In this document: positions 47,696-57,805 of the stretch, piece after piece
How the letters are laid out: each line of letters begins with the position of its first letter
How positions within the stretch are numbered: position 1 is the stretch's first letter
Source of the DNA: Bostrychus sinensis
Taxonomy: Eukaryota > Chordata > Actinopteri > Gobiiformes > Eleotridae
Reading direction: 5' to 3'
DNA: 64,000 nucleotides
NCBI GenBank assembly: GCA_020698575.1
Contig: CM036255.1
Coordinates: forward strand, 22,248,501-22,312,500
The notes under the pieces: model-generated
What the model saw: the letters and a program-made list of their open reading frames with translations, nothing else
The model's database searches: none
Told to the model about the DNA's origin: nothing
Position numbers and translations under genes: made by a program

Positions 47696-48285
47696 GTAAG
47701 TGAGAGTTCCCCATCTGTCTTTGGCACCTGCTAATGCACTCACCTCTTGGCCATAGGCGCCCAGTCAATACCAGTGTCATACATAAAGATTATTGAAGTG
47801 TCTGCACTTTGTTACTGTTTGATTAAAGGAAACCTGTGTTGACTCTTTCTGTTGGGTGCATCTTAACGGTACATTGGAAATGAATGATCCAGAAACATGT
47901 TTGACTTTTTCCGGTCGTCTTGAGACAGGATAGAGAGAGTATGGCACGGTTGTTCACAGGAAGCCCCCACTGCGCTCCTCACTTCCTAAAACACTATAAC
48001 CTCCCCCTTCTGCTTTGCCTCAAATGCTTTAAATTTAATATTGATGTTGAACAAGAGAATAGGTAGGAACGGGGTGTAATGTAGGATTTTTTTTGACAGT
48101 TTCATAATGTCCTATAAAATATTCCTTGGCTGGCCGACTGTGATCTGTCTGTGTGGAGTCTGCATGGACTGCTGTTACTAAAGCCTCTCTCCAGCTTCCA
48201 GGTAAATTGGTGAATTTAAATTGAATGAAGGTGAGAGTGAATAACTTTCTGTCAGTCCACACTAATCATCACAATGACCTAAATT

Positions 48286-48356
48286 ATCAGTGGTTATAAT
48301 ATTATGTTTTATGACCACTAATAATGCAGGTGGTCATAATGTTATGCTTGACTGAT
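48286..48356. mobile_element. Collapsed Tc1-like terminal-repeat relic
   Basis: About 70 bp made almost only of terminal-repeat sequence: 'atgaccactaataatgcagg' next to 'tggtcataatgttatgc', in inverted orientation around a few bases. It matches the ends of the family at 9857 and 15434. All internal sequence is lost. Confidence 0.55.
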
Positions 48357-48361
48357 GTCTC

Positions 48362-49495
48362 TAAAGGCGCTTTTTCACTGGGCAGAACGGTATGGGACGT
48401 GTCAGTACGGGATGCCTTAGAACAGGTAGCCCCAAAACCTGCTGGTGTTTTCATTACTCTGGGTCCAGGACACCCACGTCTGTTACATAAACACTGAAGT
48501 CAAACAAGCGCAGCAGAAGTTGTGTTAATAAATTAGATTAAAAAATGTGTTTGAAACTCACTTTCAAAACATAAAGGTGCTGGCAACATTTAATAAAAAT
48601 GACAAGCGTAAATCCTGGTGTGTGTCTGTGTGAGGTTGGTGTGTGTCTGTGTGAGGTTGGTGTGTGTCTGTGTGAGGTTGGTGTGTGTCTGTGTGAGGTT
48701 GGTGTGTGTCTGTGTGAGGCTGGTGTGTGTCTGTGTGAGGCCGGTGTGTCTGTGTGAGGTTGGTGTGTGTCTGTGTGAGGTTGGTGTGTGTCTGTGTGAG
48801 GTTGGTGTGTGTCTGTGTGAGGCCGGTGTGTGTCAGTGTGAGGCCGGTGTGTGTCTGTGTGAGACTGGTGTATGTCTGTGTGAGGCCGGTGTGTGTCAGT
48901 GTGAGGCCGGTGTGTATCTGTGTGAGGCCTTTGTGTGTCTGTGTGAGGTTGGTGTGTGTCTGTGTGAGGCTGGTATGTGTCTGTGTGAGGCCTTTGTGTG
49001 TCTGTGTGAGGTTGGTGTGTGTCTGTGTGAGGCTGGTGTATGTCTGTGTGAGGTTGATGTGTGTCTGTGTGAGGTTGATGAGTGTCTGTGTTAGGCTGGT
49101 GTGTGTCTGTGTGAGGCTGGTGTATGTCTGTGTGAGGCCGGTGTGTTTAGATTTTGGAAGCGAGAGTCATAACCTGGAAACAGCTGTTGCTAATATAAGC
49201 TAGCTTTATTTTTAGAAAAAGTCGCCTCAACATTAGCTCGTCCTCTCTTGGAATAAGGCTGTTTATCACAAGGACAAGTACGTGTCTGACTGAGGATTCG
49301 TCCAATCAGCTCGCAGCAGTGCCCACCTCTATCCTTTCCAGACCACTTAACTGTGCTGGACCCCATCAGGGAGGAGTGCCAAAAGTAGAATGGTTTGGAC
49401 TGCTTTTTGGGAACACTTTTGAAAGCTTCGGGAAGTAGAAACACCCCCAAAGCTCCCCATCCAGCCCTGTTCCAACCTAGTGGAAAAGCACCTTA
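48362..49495. mobile_element. Non-autonomous TIR DNA transposon hosting a minisatellite
   Basis: The left end TAAAGGCGCTTTTTCACTGG and the right end (reverse complement TAAGGTGCTTTTCCACTAGG) are clear terminal inverted repeats with few differences. No transposase frame is visible. TAA lies at both borders, which would suit a PIF/Harbinger-like 3-bp target duplication, but I cannot prove the superfamily. A 530-bp 21-mer array occupies 48616-49147, so nearly half of the present length is an expansion inside the element. Confidence 0.65.
48616..49147 (+). repeat. 21-bp minisatellite, about 25 units
   Basis: The unit is TGGTGTGTGTCTGTGTGAGG plus one base. I count 25 units plus a partial one; unit 7 lacks two bases (19 bp), which shifts the phase. 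Variant units (…cagtgtgagg, ctttgtgtg…, tgatgtg…) recur in order. Because 21 is a multiple of three, two long open frames (VCVCVRL and CLCEVGV repeats) appear. They are artefacts of the array and not genes. Confidence 0.95.
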
Positions 49496-50486
49496 ATTGT
49501 CAGCCCTGCAACTAACTAGCCATTGTCCCGTGTGTACTCCATTTTGGGTCCCATGTTGCTGGGATAGGCTCCACCTGTAGGGTCCAATTTTTTGACATTA
49601 GCTTTCAAACCAAGGGTTGGAGAAGAAGTTGAGCCAGCCACAAAGTGTCTTAGTGGTTACAGTACTTTAAAACCATAGTGTGTGTTCACATATTGGCTGT
49701 TTCTTAAGCTACTCACACCACCTTACATCTACAACAAGACAAAAAGAAATGCAACTCCTATTTTACACTCTGACAGCTCAATTTGATGTGATAAAACTCG
49801 ACTCGTCAATAGAGAGCACTATAACGCACGATATGAAAGTTTTATGTGTTGTGAAAAATGCAATATATGGCCAAGCGTCTCTCTGAACAAGCTATAGGCT
49901 AATGCCGGGTGTATTTAAGTGTGTGTGCAGTGTTTATAGAGCATTCACCCAAGACACTGTCCATATCACTTATAGTAGATGCCAAAATGCTTTTTAAACC
50001 AGGCGTTAAGTGAGGGATTTTTTTTTTTCTGTAATATACAAGTGCTTTGAAATCTTTGAAGTCTTGACAGTATATGATAAGGACAATATATTGATATGAA
50101 AAAGAATCTTAGTCATAAACAAACACGTTTTACCACTACTTGAAACTGTGAGCTACTAGCGCTCAGTCTGCTACAGCATATCCTTAAAGACATTTTAAAA
50201 AGATTAACACATGCCCTATGCTAACAATTTAAATGCTCTTTTTCCATTCCTTATGAAGAATTTGTTTGGTTTTCTGGTTTTACAAATCAAAAAACAGGGG
50301 GCAAATAGAGAGTCTCTGAACATATGCAAATCCAAGAAAGAAAGCATTGCATGTTGCATTATTAGATTGGCGCATTTAATGTAACAGATGATGATTTGCA
50401 AGTTAGCTCAATCTCAGCAGAAGAGTTTGTATGGGAGACCAGACCCACTTTGCTAAGTAAATGAATGGGTCTGGCTGTCCAGGCTA

Positions 50487-50997
50487 CACTATATTGCCAA
50501 AAGTATTTGCTCACCCACCCAAGTAAATTATTTCAGGTGTTCCAATCACTTCCATGGCCGCAGGTAAAATCAAGCATCTAGGCAGCAGCTTTGTGGTAAA
50601 CTTTGTGGGAAATTTTGAGGATGGCCACTTCCTGTTCCAACATAACTGCACCAGTGCACAAAGCACGGTTCATAAAGACATTGATGAGTGACTGTGGTGT
50701 AGAAGAAGTTGACTGGCCTGCACAGAGTCCTGAAGTCTACCTGATAGAACACCTTTGGGATGAATTAGAGTGAAGACTGTGAGCCAAGCCTTCTCGTCCA
50801 ATATCAGTGTCTGACCACACAAATGTGAGGTCAAAAATTCCCATAAACACTCTTAAACCTTGGGGAAAGCCTTCCCAGAAGAGCTAAAGCTGTTATAGAT
50901 GTAAATGGTGGGCCAACGTAATATTAAACCCTATGGATTAAGAATAAGTTCATATGTGGGTAAAGGCAGGTGAGCAAACACTTATGGGAATATTGTG
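50487..50997 (+). mobile_element. Tc1-like transposon, internally deleted copy 1
   Basis: The left end is CACTATATTGCCAAAAGTAT and the right end GGGAATATTGTG, near-inverted repeats, each next to TA (50485-50486 and 50998-50999), as expected for Tc1/mariner. The inside keeps only the ends of the usual ~1.3-1.5-kb element: the 5' leader, then the last third of the transposase with many stops (recognisable: gttccaacataactgcacca, then 'cctttgggatgaattagag' of the DLNPIEHLWDELE region). The central part with most of the DDE domain is deleted. It is non-autonomous and inactive, and lies 247 bp upstream of an rbms3 exon. Confidence 0.88.
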
Positions 50998-51243
50998 TAT
51001 ATATGAGCTCACACCAAAAAGAACAGAGGTTTTTCTAACCCAGAGCAAATGCAAATTGAAATAAAGTGATGGTCTGGGTTTGTGTTTGACAAGCTAACAT
51101 GCAGCACACTTTCTTCAAAAGGTTATTTGGCCTCTTAAATGCCAATGTTTACTAACATTCAATAGTATAGCATCAAAGCTTTATCCACCACCTTTAAATA
51201 GAAAGCTGACTATGTCCCCATTTTGTGTCTTTATTGTTCGCAG

Positions 51244-51340
51244 GTTCTACTCCTCGCCTTACAGCATCGCCACCAACCGCATGATCGCACAGACCTCCAT
51301 CACGCCCTTCATCGCTGCTTCCCCCGTCTCCACATATCAG
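51244..51340 (+). CDS. rbms3: rbms3 exon: FYSSPYSIATNRMI...SPVSTYQ
   Basis: The acceptor AG is at 51242-51243 after a T-rich tract (ttattgttcgcag). The donor gtgggc begins at 51341. The first G completes the Gly codon from 47695. The frame then reads FYSSPYSIATNRMIAQ, then TSITPFIAASPVSTYQ. SITPFIAASPVSTYQ is diagnostic for RBMS3; the RBMS1 equivalent is remembered as TSITPYIASPVSAYQ. The length of 97 nt is 1 + 32 codons and ends in phase 0. The exon lies between two same-orientation, internally deleted Tc1-like transposons (50487-50997 and 52152-52676). The segment has no catalytic motif; it belongs to the disordered C-terminal half thought to mediate protein interactions. Confidence 0.96.
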
Positions 51341-51789
51341 GTGGGCTATATCACACTACAGCATCTGCCTGTTTATTTCTATACAGTAATGTAGATGGTG
51401 AGATATAGGACTCCATGCTTTTCTTTTCCTTTCATCATCATTTCTCGCTCGGCTCCAGCTGTGCGTGATGACATCTGTATCGTGGGCGGTAAACACAACA
51501 CAATAAAAAAATGGCTGACTATGTAGATAAAGACAGTCCTCCAGTGCAGTTTCTTGGCCTCTTTCACAGCAGGATACTTTTAAATTTTCATTGTATATTT
51601 TCCCACTTTTCATCAAAAAGTGAATTTCATATAATAATGTATGTGAAAATTGTTATGTGTGTCAGATATAGGGGTGCAATTACTGCGCGCAAGGGTTTTC
51701 GGAAACTGGCCCATGTGATGAACAAAATCAAGTTAAATAATAAAATTGCTAGATCAATGAGGCCTCAGAAAGGCAGTGCCAGAGAATGG

Positions 51790-51895
51790 AGGATTACTTA
51801 AACAGCTGTGAATGAAACAAAACACAACTCCAGGTATGGAGTTGTGTTTTGTTGGTAGAAAGCTCAGAAAAGTGGATTTTGAATAATATAGACCC
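51790..51895 (+). repeat. Repeat copy containing a 17-bp-arm hairpin
   Basis: Same family as 23600-23710. 51816-51832 and 51837-51853 are perfect inverted arms with the loop ggta. The extra bases gagttgtg (51839-51846) are absent from the other copy. Confidence 0.7.
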
Positions 51896-52151
51896 TAAAT
51901 CTCCAAAATCTCTGTAGTAAATATACCAATGGTGCAATTTAAATTCATCATATGCGACTTTTTAACATGAGCCATATGCAGTATTTGCAGACTGCTATAC
52001 ACGATATAAATTTAATCAACTGTAGAAAATGCATACCAGCCAACTTTCTATGTCGTGCCTAAATAGGTGAATTGGTGATTTTTACATCCTATTTAATAAT
52101 AATAGTAAATTTGAGGGTGCACCATATGCATTAGAAAGTGAATTATACATA

Positions 52152-52676
52152 CACTATATTTCCAAAGGTTTTCACTCACCCACCAAAATAACTGAATTGG
52201 GATTATGGTGTGGGTTTGTTTTTTGGAGCTGGGCTTGGTCTCTTAGTTCCAGTGAAAGGAACTCTGAATGCTTCAGCACCAAGAGATTTTGGACAATTCC
52301 TTGCTCCAAACTTTGTGGGAACAATTTGAGGAAGGCCACTTCCTGTTCCAACATGACTGCACCAGTGCACAAAGCATGGCCCATAAAGACATGGATGAGT
52401 GAGTTTGGTGTGGAAGAAGTTGACTGAACCTGCACAGAGTCCTGACTTCAACCTGACAGAACACCTATGGGATGAATTAGAGCGAAGACTGCGAGCCAGG
52501 CCTTCTCGTCCAGCATCAGTGTCTGACGTTGGATAAGAACATCAGACACACAGATGTCTGACGTAGATGCAAAGGGTGGGCTGACGTTATATTAAACCTA
52601 TGGATTAAGAATGGGATGTCACTTAAGTTCATATGTGTGTAAAGACAGGTGAGCTAATACTTTTAGAAATATAATG
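52152..52676 (+). mobile_element. Tc1-like transposon, internally deleted copy 2
   Basis: Same family and orientation as 50487-50997. The left end CACTATATTTCCAAAGGTTT and right end AGAAATATAATG are both flanked by TA (52150-52151, 52677-52678). Its deletion breakpoint differs: the leader is only about 45 bp and joins directly to the transposase region 'attatggtgtgggtttgttt' and on through 'tgggatgaattagagcgaag', so it is an independent deletion derivative. The transposase frame contains stops and frameshifts. A tandem-like 'cagatgtctgacg' disturbance lies near the 3' end. Confidence 0.88.
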
Positions 52677-52849
52677 TAAGTTGCCAGTAGCCAAAATAAG
52701 CTGCCGCTTCTGCAGCCATTTATTTTTCCCATACAGTGTGACAAAAGAAACATACTGAGGCCCAGACAGAGTGACCTCTCAGCTCACTACAGCCTTGTCT
52801 AAGCCGTCCCAGCTCTAACCATCCAGACTTACTGCCTTCCTGGCTCCTC

Positions 52850-53335
52850 TTTGTCATTTACCTTTGGCTCTGTTTGGTATGCAAAGAGGTGTGCAGAAAA
52901 CTAGCAGGAGGAATAAGATGAAGGATGGACAAGGAGACAGATGGAGAGAGCGACGACCGGGGAGCGCAGGACGGCTCGTAGCTGGTGGAGTGGTGACTCA
53001 GGTGGGGGACACTGAGGTGTGGGGTGGGCGAGGGGCTTTTAGTGAAGGTTGCGATGCCCGTCTTTGAGGCACGCTTGATTAAAACTGCGGCCCATACCTG
53101 CAGCAAGAAGGAGGGAAAAGGAGGGAGGGGGGAAAGGAAAAAAAAGTGGGCCATGCAGGGTGCGTCTCTAATCCGCTCTCGGAAGGCTTCCCAAATTGAT
53201 TTATCAAAAACAATGGCCGGGCTTTTGAGGAATATTAATCCTCACAGTTTCAATATCGGGCCAGCTCCGCCAGCGTTTCCTGTAATATTGCCCTTCAGCG
53301 TAGTCACGGCGGCAAGGTGAGTCCTTCATCTCCTG
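52850..53335. promoter_or_regulatory. Repeat-poor block, possible conserved noncoding element
   Basis: Purine-rich 52900-53150, then 'cccaaattgatttatcaaaa', 'gaggaatattaatcctcaca' (a palindromic core around TAATATTAATCC) and 'tgtaatattgcccttcagcg'. No coding frame. Confidence 0.25.
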
Positions 53336-54177
53336 CTCAAGTACAAAGACGACCCGCGTACAGAGGAGGGGAAAAATGGCAGAGCACACGGCCGCATAAA
53401 AAAAAAAAAAAACACACACACACACACATAAAAGAAAATCACCTCCTTTTATGATGGAAACTATTACCTTTTATAATAAAAATCTCAAGGTGCGCAGAAA
53501 TGGCAGTGCAGATCACGCCGTTCTTCCACTCATGTTTGCGATATCTGAGCTGCCATTTTTGACGCTATAGATCTATCAAGTGTGCAAATGACCCATGCCA
53601 AAAGCAGTGTTATGGTTCTAGCTCCCGGGGAATAAGTCTTGGCTTTATTTCCCGGGAAAGAGACTTCTCTGATGATCCACATGACAGGAGCCAGTCCAGA
53701 CCGGATCACTGCTCAACATCACTGCTGTGTCAGATGTGTAGCTGTGGCTGGCGAGCTATCGAGCTAACTGCCTGCCTGCCTGTCTGCTTGGCTTCGTGTC
53801 TGAGCGGTTGGATGGCGGTCCAACTGGCTGACCGTGCCGCAGACCCGCTCCCGTCCAAACTGAAGACCTGCTTTGGGGCTTATTGGCTGTCGAGATGTTT
53901 TTTTTTTTTTTAATGGTAGCACAAGCTGTATAAGGTTCAGCCAGAGGTAGGGGGCTGCGTGGGTCAGGACTCACATGTATTCAATTTTCAGTAAATAAAA
54001 GACTCTTTTTAGTGAGTTTTTGTTGTAGATGTGAAGTGGTCCCATGTATATCCCATGATGAAAGTATTATTTATTGGTTGGTTGTTGGCATGTTTCAATT
54101 TGTTTGTTTAGCATTTAACATTTTTTAAAGAGTCAAATGAGGCACATTCATTTAATTTTACATTGATAACATTTAAA

Positions 54178-55100
54178 AAGTATTTTGGTGGTGTCTTGGG
54201 GACTCACCTGGTAGAGCAGTGGTTCCCAACCTGTTTTTGTCTGTGCACCCCCTGGGCTGCACTCATACATGTTTTTTCATTCTTCAAAAAGTGGTTGTAT
54301 AAAATATTTGCTTAGTACAAATAGATTGTATTTTTCTTGTATTTAACTAATTCCCCAGCATTTTTTCTTTGAAACAAATGTAAAATAAAAAACTCATAAA
54401 CTCATTTTACATTTACATATTTTACTTTATATTTTGTTTAGACTAAACCTTACAAATGAAAAATACATTTAAATTAATCTTAGTTAAATTTACTACAGAG
54501 AAAAAAAAATCATCTGAATACCTCACCTTTGAAACAAGCAGCTAAAACAAAATATAACACCATAGCTGTAACAAAATATAATATAAAAGAATTCTTAGGC
54601 AATTATACCAACTTTTTTCATCAGACAGGGAGACAGCTTGTCTTTCGTAAGTTTCATTAGTTCAAAATGAAAAGATTGGAATTTTTTTTTTTTTTTTTGT
54701 GAAGGTACTGCAGGAGGGCTCAGGAGGTTGTCTATATTAAGTACATAGTAATTTGAAGTTTGAAATAAATTACAATTATATACTTTTTTCAAACATATTT
54801 CTTTAAAACAATTTTTAGCCAACTCTGTTTTTTGTAATGTTTTTATAGAAATGTATGGAGAAAAACTTGACATAGTCTTTTTAATAGAGGGAATTTGCAT
54901 AGTTGGGTTGGATTTTCAGAAATTTAAGGAGGCCGTGACTCTCTTGACTTTGGGAATAGCTGAACTAGGAAATAAATTATGTGTCTGCGTGCCCCTAGAG
55001 GTCCCTGCACCCCTGGTTGGGAAACACTGTGGTAGAGCATGTACCACAAAAACAGAGAGACCTGGGTTTGATTCCCAGGTGAATTTGCTCCATGTCGATC
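54178..55100 (+). mobile_element. tRNA-like SINE head disrupted by hAT element
   Basis: Removing 54217-55029 and one copy of the duplication restores 'gactcacctggtagagcatg', an A-box-like sequence. It then runs into 'gacctgggtttgattcccag', a B-box-like sequence. This is the organisation of a tRNA-derived SINE promoter. The break falls at the A box, so this copy can no longer act as a Pol III unit. Confidence 0.7.
54217..55029. mobile_element. hAT-type non-autonomous element with 8-bp target duplication
   Basis: The left end is CAGTGGTTCCCAACCTGTTT. The right end reverse-complements to CAGTGTTTCCCAACCAGGGG. TGGTAGAG is duplicated perfectly at 54209-54216 and 55030-55037, the 8-bp target size of hAT transposons. 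The 813-bp body is AT-rich with no transposase frame recognised; the minus frame 54900-54595 matches nothing I know. It sits inside the tRNA-like head of a SINE. Confidence 0.88.
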
Positions 55101-56039
55101 CTCATCTCTCCTGATTTGATCTGTTTGACTGTTTTTCTCTTGTAAAGGTATAAAGTCAAAAAATTATTTTATCTTACCACAGTTGGATTTTTTGTTTTAT
55201 TTTAGGTATGATTTTTTTCTGACAGTTAGGCCACCAAAATATTAGCTCTTTTCATTAAAAAAAAAAAAAAAAGTTAAATATCTGGCATTTTCTGTCAGTA
55301 GAAATACCACACGGCTCATATCTGACAAATCCTTGTTATTTCATAACAGTACGTCTCTCTCTCCATTCATGAAATCACATGGCGGTCACGCTGCATGATG
55401 TTGCTCAGTAAAATGCTGGGAATAAGCGATTAGGATAAGCCCAGTGTCTGTGTATCTGGAGAGAACAAATATTTCTGTGTGTAAACAAACAGCCTTGGCG
55501 TTTAGGTGTGTGTCCAAATCACAGCTTTGGCTCGGCTCACAGGATTGATTGCTCTTATAGCAGATTATTTCGTGTTTGTCTTCGTTAAATCTAATCATTT
55601 TAGTGGGATCAGTGGGCAGCCTGCGCGTTTGTCTGCTACAAGCTGTCGACTCCTCCATCCAGAGAATAGAGAACTTCTTCATCATTTTATCTTTTTATCT
55701 TTCTCAGACACATTTGTAAACACACATAGCTTTATATGGGTTTCTGTACTAATGCAAAAACATGAACTGTATATAATAATGTAAAAACCAATACGCTGTA
55801 AAAGCATCCATGGCCATAAGCGCTCACAATGATCTGAGTAATCCTGTTTGCTGAGGTCGTCCTCTTCTCAAGAGTTGAAAACGCTCAGTCTCACCTCTCT
55901 ACATAGATACGTGAAACCAGGAAATACTCTTAAAGCGGTTAAAGTGCCGTGACTACGAATCAGTCAGCTCATTTATCTGCCAGTTAGCACCATGTTGCTA
56001 ATACTCAAACTAATTTTATTTTATGCTCTGTCCTTTCCC

Positions 56040-56168
56040 CATCGTTGCCAGCAGGGGACAGCAGACACCTAATCCACCTTACAGCTCCCCAAAAGTTTTC
56101 CATACATATACATTATTTTAAGTTATAAAATGTGAAATATTTATGCAAATGTGTCCAAAACTTTCACC
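56040..56168 (-). repeat. Second copy of the CTCF-core repeat, reverse
   Basis: 'gttgccagcaggggacagca', then 'catacatatacattatttta' and 'agttataaaatgtgaaatat', the reverse complement of 33480-33640. The core here is CCAGCAGGGGACA. Confidence 0.55.
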
Positions 56169-56255
56169 ACTACTGTGTAAATTTAATTAAAGAAAAGTCA
56201 TGCTAAGTTTAATCATTACTAGTCTTTATTTATTTCTTCTCCTTTTTCTCATTAT

Positions 56256-56405
56256 GGGCGGCACAATCCCAGCTACTTTGGGTCTGAAGGGGGGTACACC
56301 GTGCACAATGTCCTCTTAGTCCCGACAGACAGCCTTTGACATTTATTCCTAAGCTAGAGCTAACCCACCTACTGTATGTCATTCACACCACTCATTCACT
56401 GGGTC
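56256..56405 (-). mobile_element. SINE fragment (family A), reverse
   Basis: 'aatcccagctactttgggtc', 'ggggggtacaccgtgcacaa', then a weak 'cactcattcactgggtcatg'. Confidence 0.5.
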
Positions 56406-56988
56406 ATGTTGGCTAAAATGACAACTGATGTAACAAAACAATGACATACAGATGAACTTGCCAAATGAAGTTGAGCATTTTGTGATATTTTAAAATGATT
56501 GTCAAGGGGCCAGAGTTCATTTTCTTGTATCCAACCCACTCAATTGCAGAATCTCCCTCATCACTCCCCCGAACCCTGAGACCATTAATTTCCACAGACT
56601 ATATGCAATATCTCTAAACTCAAAGCAATCAGAAAGTCTAAATTTCACCACCTTTCACCCCTCTTGCAACAGTCTGGGCATGGCTTTAATGCTATTATTC
56701 TAATAGAGGAGAAACCTAATTTAAGGGCTCCATGCACAAGTCACGCTCTTGGCAATAACAGAAGCAGCAAGGAGACTAGCTGCCTGTAGTCTCTGAAATG
56801 ATTTTGGTAATTCTTTGGAATGTCTCTAACATGTGTAAAGTTCAGGTTTTGGATTAGTATCAACACGCTCTCTGTACAACATTAAATATTTAAACATCGT
56901 CTTATGCTCAGGTTTTTCTTGGCTGTGTCTGAAGCTATGGGAACAGTTAGATCCTCATCATCATTTTACATTTGCTGTGTTTCTGCAG

Positions 56989-57039
56989 GTCCAGAGTACG
57001 TCATGGATGCCTCATCAACAATATGTTATGCAACCGACA
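56989..57039 (+). CDS. rbms3: rbms3 51-nt symmetric exon: VQSTSWMPHQQYVMQPT
   Basis: The acceptor is ttctgcag, with AG at 56987-56988. The donor gtgagt starts at 57040. The exon is exactly 17 codons and phase 0 on both sides: VQSTSWMPHQQYVMQPT. It matches remembered RBMS3 VQSTSWMPHPPYVMQPT with QQ for PP. Skipping would leave the frame intact (STYQ joined to the following GAVITP), so it is well placed to be a cassette exon; isoforms differing near here are reported for RBMS genes as far as I recall. The next exon was not found in the remaining 7 kb, so it probably lies beyond the window. No premature stop or splice-site defect is visible. Confidence 0.95.
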
Positions 57040-57194
57040 GTGAGTATTATTGTTACCATTCACAAGTACACACTGCAGCATGTAGTTTCTCCCAGCTTAT
57101 CTTGCCCAATACAGCTGCTCGTTTATATACAGTACATATATTTGTGCCTGTGTACTGTAGGTGAAGTAAAGAAAACCAGCCTACAGTACTGATG

Positions 57195-57478
57195 ATGCAT
57201 TGGATTTTTATTGCGCCTTTCTAGATACCAAAAGCGCTTTATATTGCATTATTCATTCACTCCTCAGTCACACTCTGTAGCCTCAGGTGCCCTGGGGCAG
57301 ACTGACAGAAGTGTGGCTGCCAGTCCGCACCTACAGCTGCTCTGCCCACCACCAAACACAATCACGCTGACACATTCATACAGGCAAGGTGGGTGAAGTG
57401 TCTTGCACAAAGACACAACAACAGTATGCAATACCGATAGCAGGGCTCCACCCGCCAGCCCTCAGATTAGTGGGCGAA
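57195..57478 (+). mobile_element. Teleost repeat with 'attgcgcctttctagatacc' start
   Basis: 'attgcgcctttctagatacc', 'aaaagcgctttatattgcat', 'ctggggcagactgacagaag' and 'tgggtgaagtgtcttgcaca' are in consensus order. The end carries tRNA-like sequence in reverse. Nearly full length. Confidence 0.62.
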
Positions 57479-57579
57479 AGTCTCTGAGCAGAAGTTTAAA
57501 AAAAATATATGAATAAAGAAAGATGCTTCAATGTACACAACGCAAAGAAGAAAAATCTCAAGACTCAATCTAAAATATC

Positions 57580-57805
57580 TTCTAGTTCAGGGGTAAATGC
57601 TCTTTTCATTGACCCGCAAAACCCTTATATCTTACAATGAGGTGTCTACTAAATCTACTCACTCATTGGTCCATCTTTCAAATTGGTACAGAATCCTTTA
57701 AAACGCTCCTGAATCTAAATCTAAATGATGATCTGGAGCCAGGCCAATTATTATAATTTCATCCTTGGCCCATTACTACTACTACTAATTTCTCTGACAA
57801 AAATT
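57580..57805 (-). mobile_element. tRNA-like repeat (family C), reverse
   Basis: 'tatcttctagttcaggggta', 'aattggtacagaatccttta', 'cgctcctgaatctaaatcta', 'ccttggcccattactactac'. Confidence 0.58.

Larger units (their letters stand above)
48125..49580 (+). mobile_element. SINE (family A) split by a nested transposon stack
   Basis: The left part 48125-48262 has the family A order 'gtgtggagtctgcatg ... aggtgagagtgaataactttctgtcagtc'. The right part 49497-49580 resumes exactly where the consensus continues ('gtcagccctgcaactaacta', then 'gttgctgggataggctcc'). About 1.23 kb lies between: a collapsed Tc1-like relic (48286-48356) and a TIR element (48362-49495). Confidence 0.7.
47696..51243 (+). other. 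rbms3: 3.5-kb rbms3 intron with nested transposons
   Basis: A phase 2 intron. About half is accounted for by the nested repeat stack 48125-49580 and the Tc1 relic 50487-50997. The stretch 49585-50480 is AT-rich with no recognisable element. Confidence 0.85.
51341..56988 (+). other. rbms3: 5.6-kb rbms3 intron
   Basis: A phase 0 intron from gtgggc to ttctgcag. It contains a Tc1 relic, a hairpin-bearing repeat, a hAT element inside a SINE, and a repeat-poor block at 52850-53330. I looked for an alternative exon like the VAKETRENKYRGSAIK cassette remembered from RBMS1 and did not find one. 55100-56030 and 56420-56900 hold nothing I recognise. Confidence 0.82.

Noticed and set aside
48616..49147. 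CRISPR-like array
   Set aside because: Units are contiguous without spacers, and the genome is a vertebrate.
48618..49203. Two long open frames of Cys/Val/Arg and Cys/Leu/Glu repeats
   Set aside because: They are produced by a 21-bp tandem array whose unit is a multiple of three; no gene-like context.
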